DNA of 6,813 nt from Ignavibacteriota bacterium (GTDB lineage: Bacteria; Bacteroidota; Ignavibacteria; Tepidaquicellales; Tepidaquicellaceae), in assembly GCA_003135995.1 (NCBI GenBank), contig PNBM01000349.1, forward strand, positions 1 through 6,813, given 5' to 3'. The position numbers were made by a program, and so were the translations under genes. This document shows positions 5,868 through 6,813 of the stretch, in pieces (the first letter of the stretch is position 1; every line of letters begins with the position of its first letter). The notes beneath the pieces were generated by a model. That model was not told the DNA's origin. It made no database searches and saw only the letters and a list, made by a program, of their open reading frames with translations.

Positions 5868-6813
5868 ATGCGGATTAGCAGGTCTATATTCATAAAACTC
5901 ATCGTTGTAAGAATTTTATACGGAATATTAATTAATATTGCCGTTGCCCTTTTTTTTAAATTCAGTACGGAATTTAAACCGCGGAGGTTTGTACATACTA
6001 AGTTCGACGAATATATAATCCATGATATAGGTAATCCGCCTGATACAGTAAAGGCACGGAGTCTGATGGAAGAATTACATATGAACATAAGCATAAAATC
6101 CGATAAACTTGACTGGGCTTCTTCCGATGATGTTCCAAAACTCGATGAGATTTCGAAATCGGAAGATTATAAAGAAATGGCACCGAATGAAGAATCATTA
6201 CCAATACATTATAAAGACAAAATATATGGTGTATATAAGAAACCTTACGGAGTTTTTATTATAACCGGTATTCCTCCACCGCAGGACACTTTCAATCCGG
6301 AGAAAGCAGTATTTGGATTATTATTTATATTAAGTTTAATATTTTTACCTTTGTACTTTTTACTCAGATGGTTGTTTAGTCCTCTGAAAGATTTAACGAA
6401 AGCAGTTCAACAAATCGGAGAAGGAAATTATGCAATTGATTTACCAACAAGGAGAAGAGACGAATTCGGAGAACTTGCAAGGTCTTTGAGCAAGATGTCT
6501 TTTAATATAGAAAATTCCATTAAATCGAAAGAACAGTTATTAATAGATGTATCTCATGAATTAAGAACTCCATTGACACGCATTAAATTCGGATTAGAAC
6601 TGAATGCACCTAAAGAGAAAATCAATGAAGACGTTATCGAGATAGAAAAAATGGTAAAAAGTATACTTCTGAATTACAGGGAAAACAGTAATTATTCAGA
6701 ATTGCAGATTACCGATTCTAACCTTTTTGAATTGCTTGAATCGGTTATTTCAGAATACAGCGAAGATAAAATTACATTTTCGCACATTGAAAATAATAAG
6801 GATAATTATAATG
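5868..6813 (+). CDS. CpxA-like sensor histidine kinase, N-terminal part (runs off right edge)
   Basis: Translation from ATG 5868 (AGGAA at 5858-5862 as SD) stays open for 315 codons to the window end. The order is: transmembrane helix 1 (about 9-30), a periplasmic sensor domain of about 115 residues without recognised motif, and helix 2 (about 147-168). Next come a HAMP domain (SPLKDLTKAVQQIGEGN at 171-187, then RRRDEFGELARSL at 195-207) and the dimerisation/phosphoacceptor domain. Its H-box is DVSHELRTPLTRIKFGLEL, with His230 (codon 6555-6557) as the site of autophosphorylation. The H-box and the HAMP tail resemble CpxA/RstB-class kinases. The catalytic ATPase domain (N, G1, G2 boxes) lies beyond the edge. 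The 8-nt gap from the regulator indicates a translationally linked pair. The likely role is sensing an envelope signal and phosphorylating the neighbouring regulator; the signal itself cannot be read from the sequence. Confidence 0.93.
   Translation, partial: MRISRSIFIKLIVVRILYGILINIAVALFFKFSTEFKPRRFVHTKFDEYIIHDIGNPPDTVKARSLMEELHMNISIKSDKLDWASSDDVPKLDEISKSEDYKEMAPNEESLPIHYKDKIYGVYKKPYGVFIITGIPPPQDTFNPEKAVFGLLFILSLIFLPLYFLLRWLFSPLKDLTKAVQQIGEGNYAIDLPTRRRDEFGELARSLSKMSFNIENSIKSKEQLLIDVSHELRTPLTRIKFGLELNAPKEKINEDVIEIEKMVKSILLNYRENSNYSELQITDSNLFELLESVISEYSEDKITFSHIENNKDNYN

Noticed and set aside
5777..6204. Minus-strand open frames of 105 and 68 codons over the regulator/kinase junction.
   Set aside because: They lie opposite the start of a clear histidine kinase frame that runs from 5868 to the window edge.

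Overview
The window is AT-rich DNA from a bacterium of the Bacteroidota/Chlorobiota/Ignavibacteriota (FCB) assemblage, most likely Ignavibacteria-like. The reasons are the elongation factor P loop HRTPGNLRAFYQ, which I recall from Chlorobi-type EF-P rather than the PGKG loop of Bacteroidetes proper; the very AT-rich spacers; the mixture of genes with and without a Shine-Dalgarno (SD) sequence; and a relaxed lipobox. The phylum is an inference from a few proteins, not a phylogeny.

Left part (1-2260): the first 47 codons of efp run off the left edge on the minus strand. Divergent from it is a complete type I, NAD-type glyceraldehyde-3-phosphate dehydrogenase (gap), with a good SD and a rho-independent terminator. 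Next on the plus strand is a small secreted, probably lipid-anchored protein with an LEA14/WHy-like fold. Its stop codon is followed directly by a degenerate 8-bp tandem repeat and then by a symmetrical, probably bidirectional terminator.

Middle part (2256-4090, minus strand): a polytopic GT-C/GT39-like membrane glycosyltransferase is followed downstream by tRNA-Gly(GCC) and tRNA-Cys(GCA), which end at the shared terminator. The glycosyltransferase has an N-terminal start problem: its open frame extends upstream of the only usual start codon and completes the first membrane helix.

Right part (4091-6813, plus strand): the most coherent system here is a Cpx-like envelope-stress module. A membrane-anchored Spy/CpxP-like protein with two LTxxQ motifs is followed by an OmpR/CpxR-type response regulator and a CpxA-type sensor histidine kinase, which is cut by the right edge. 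Upstream of the Spy/CpxP-like gene are three direct copies of TTGTTAC at an exact 10-bp period. Read on the other strand this is GTAAC-N5-GTAAC-N5-GTAAC, which resembles CpxR/OmpR-type boxes. The simplest model is that the kinase senses periplasmic misfolding, the regulator binds the phased repeat, and the CpxP-like protein is the induced chaperone or feedback inhibitor. This model is inferred from sequence and gene order only.
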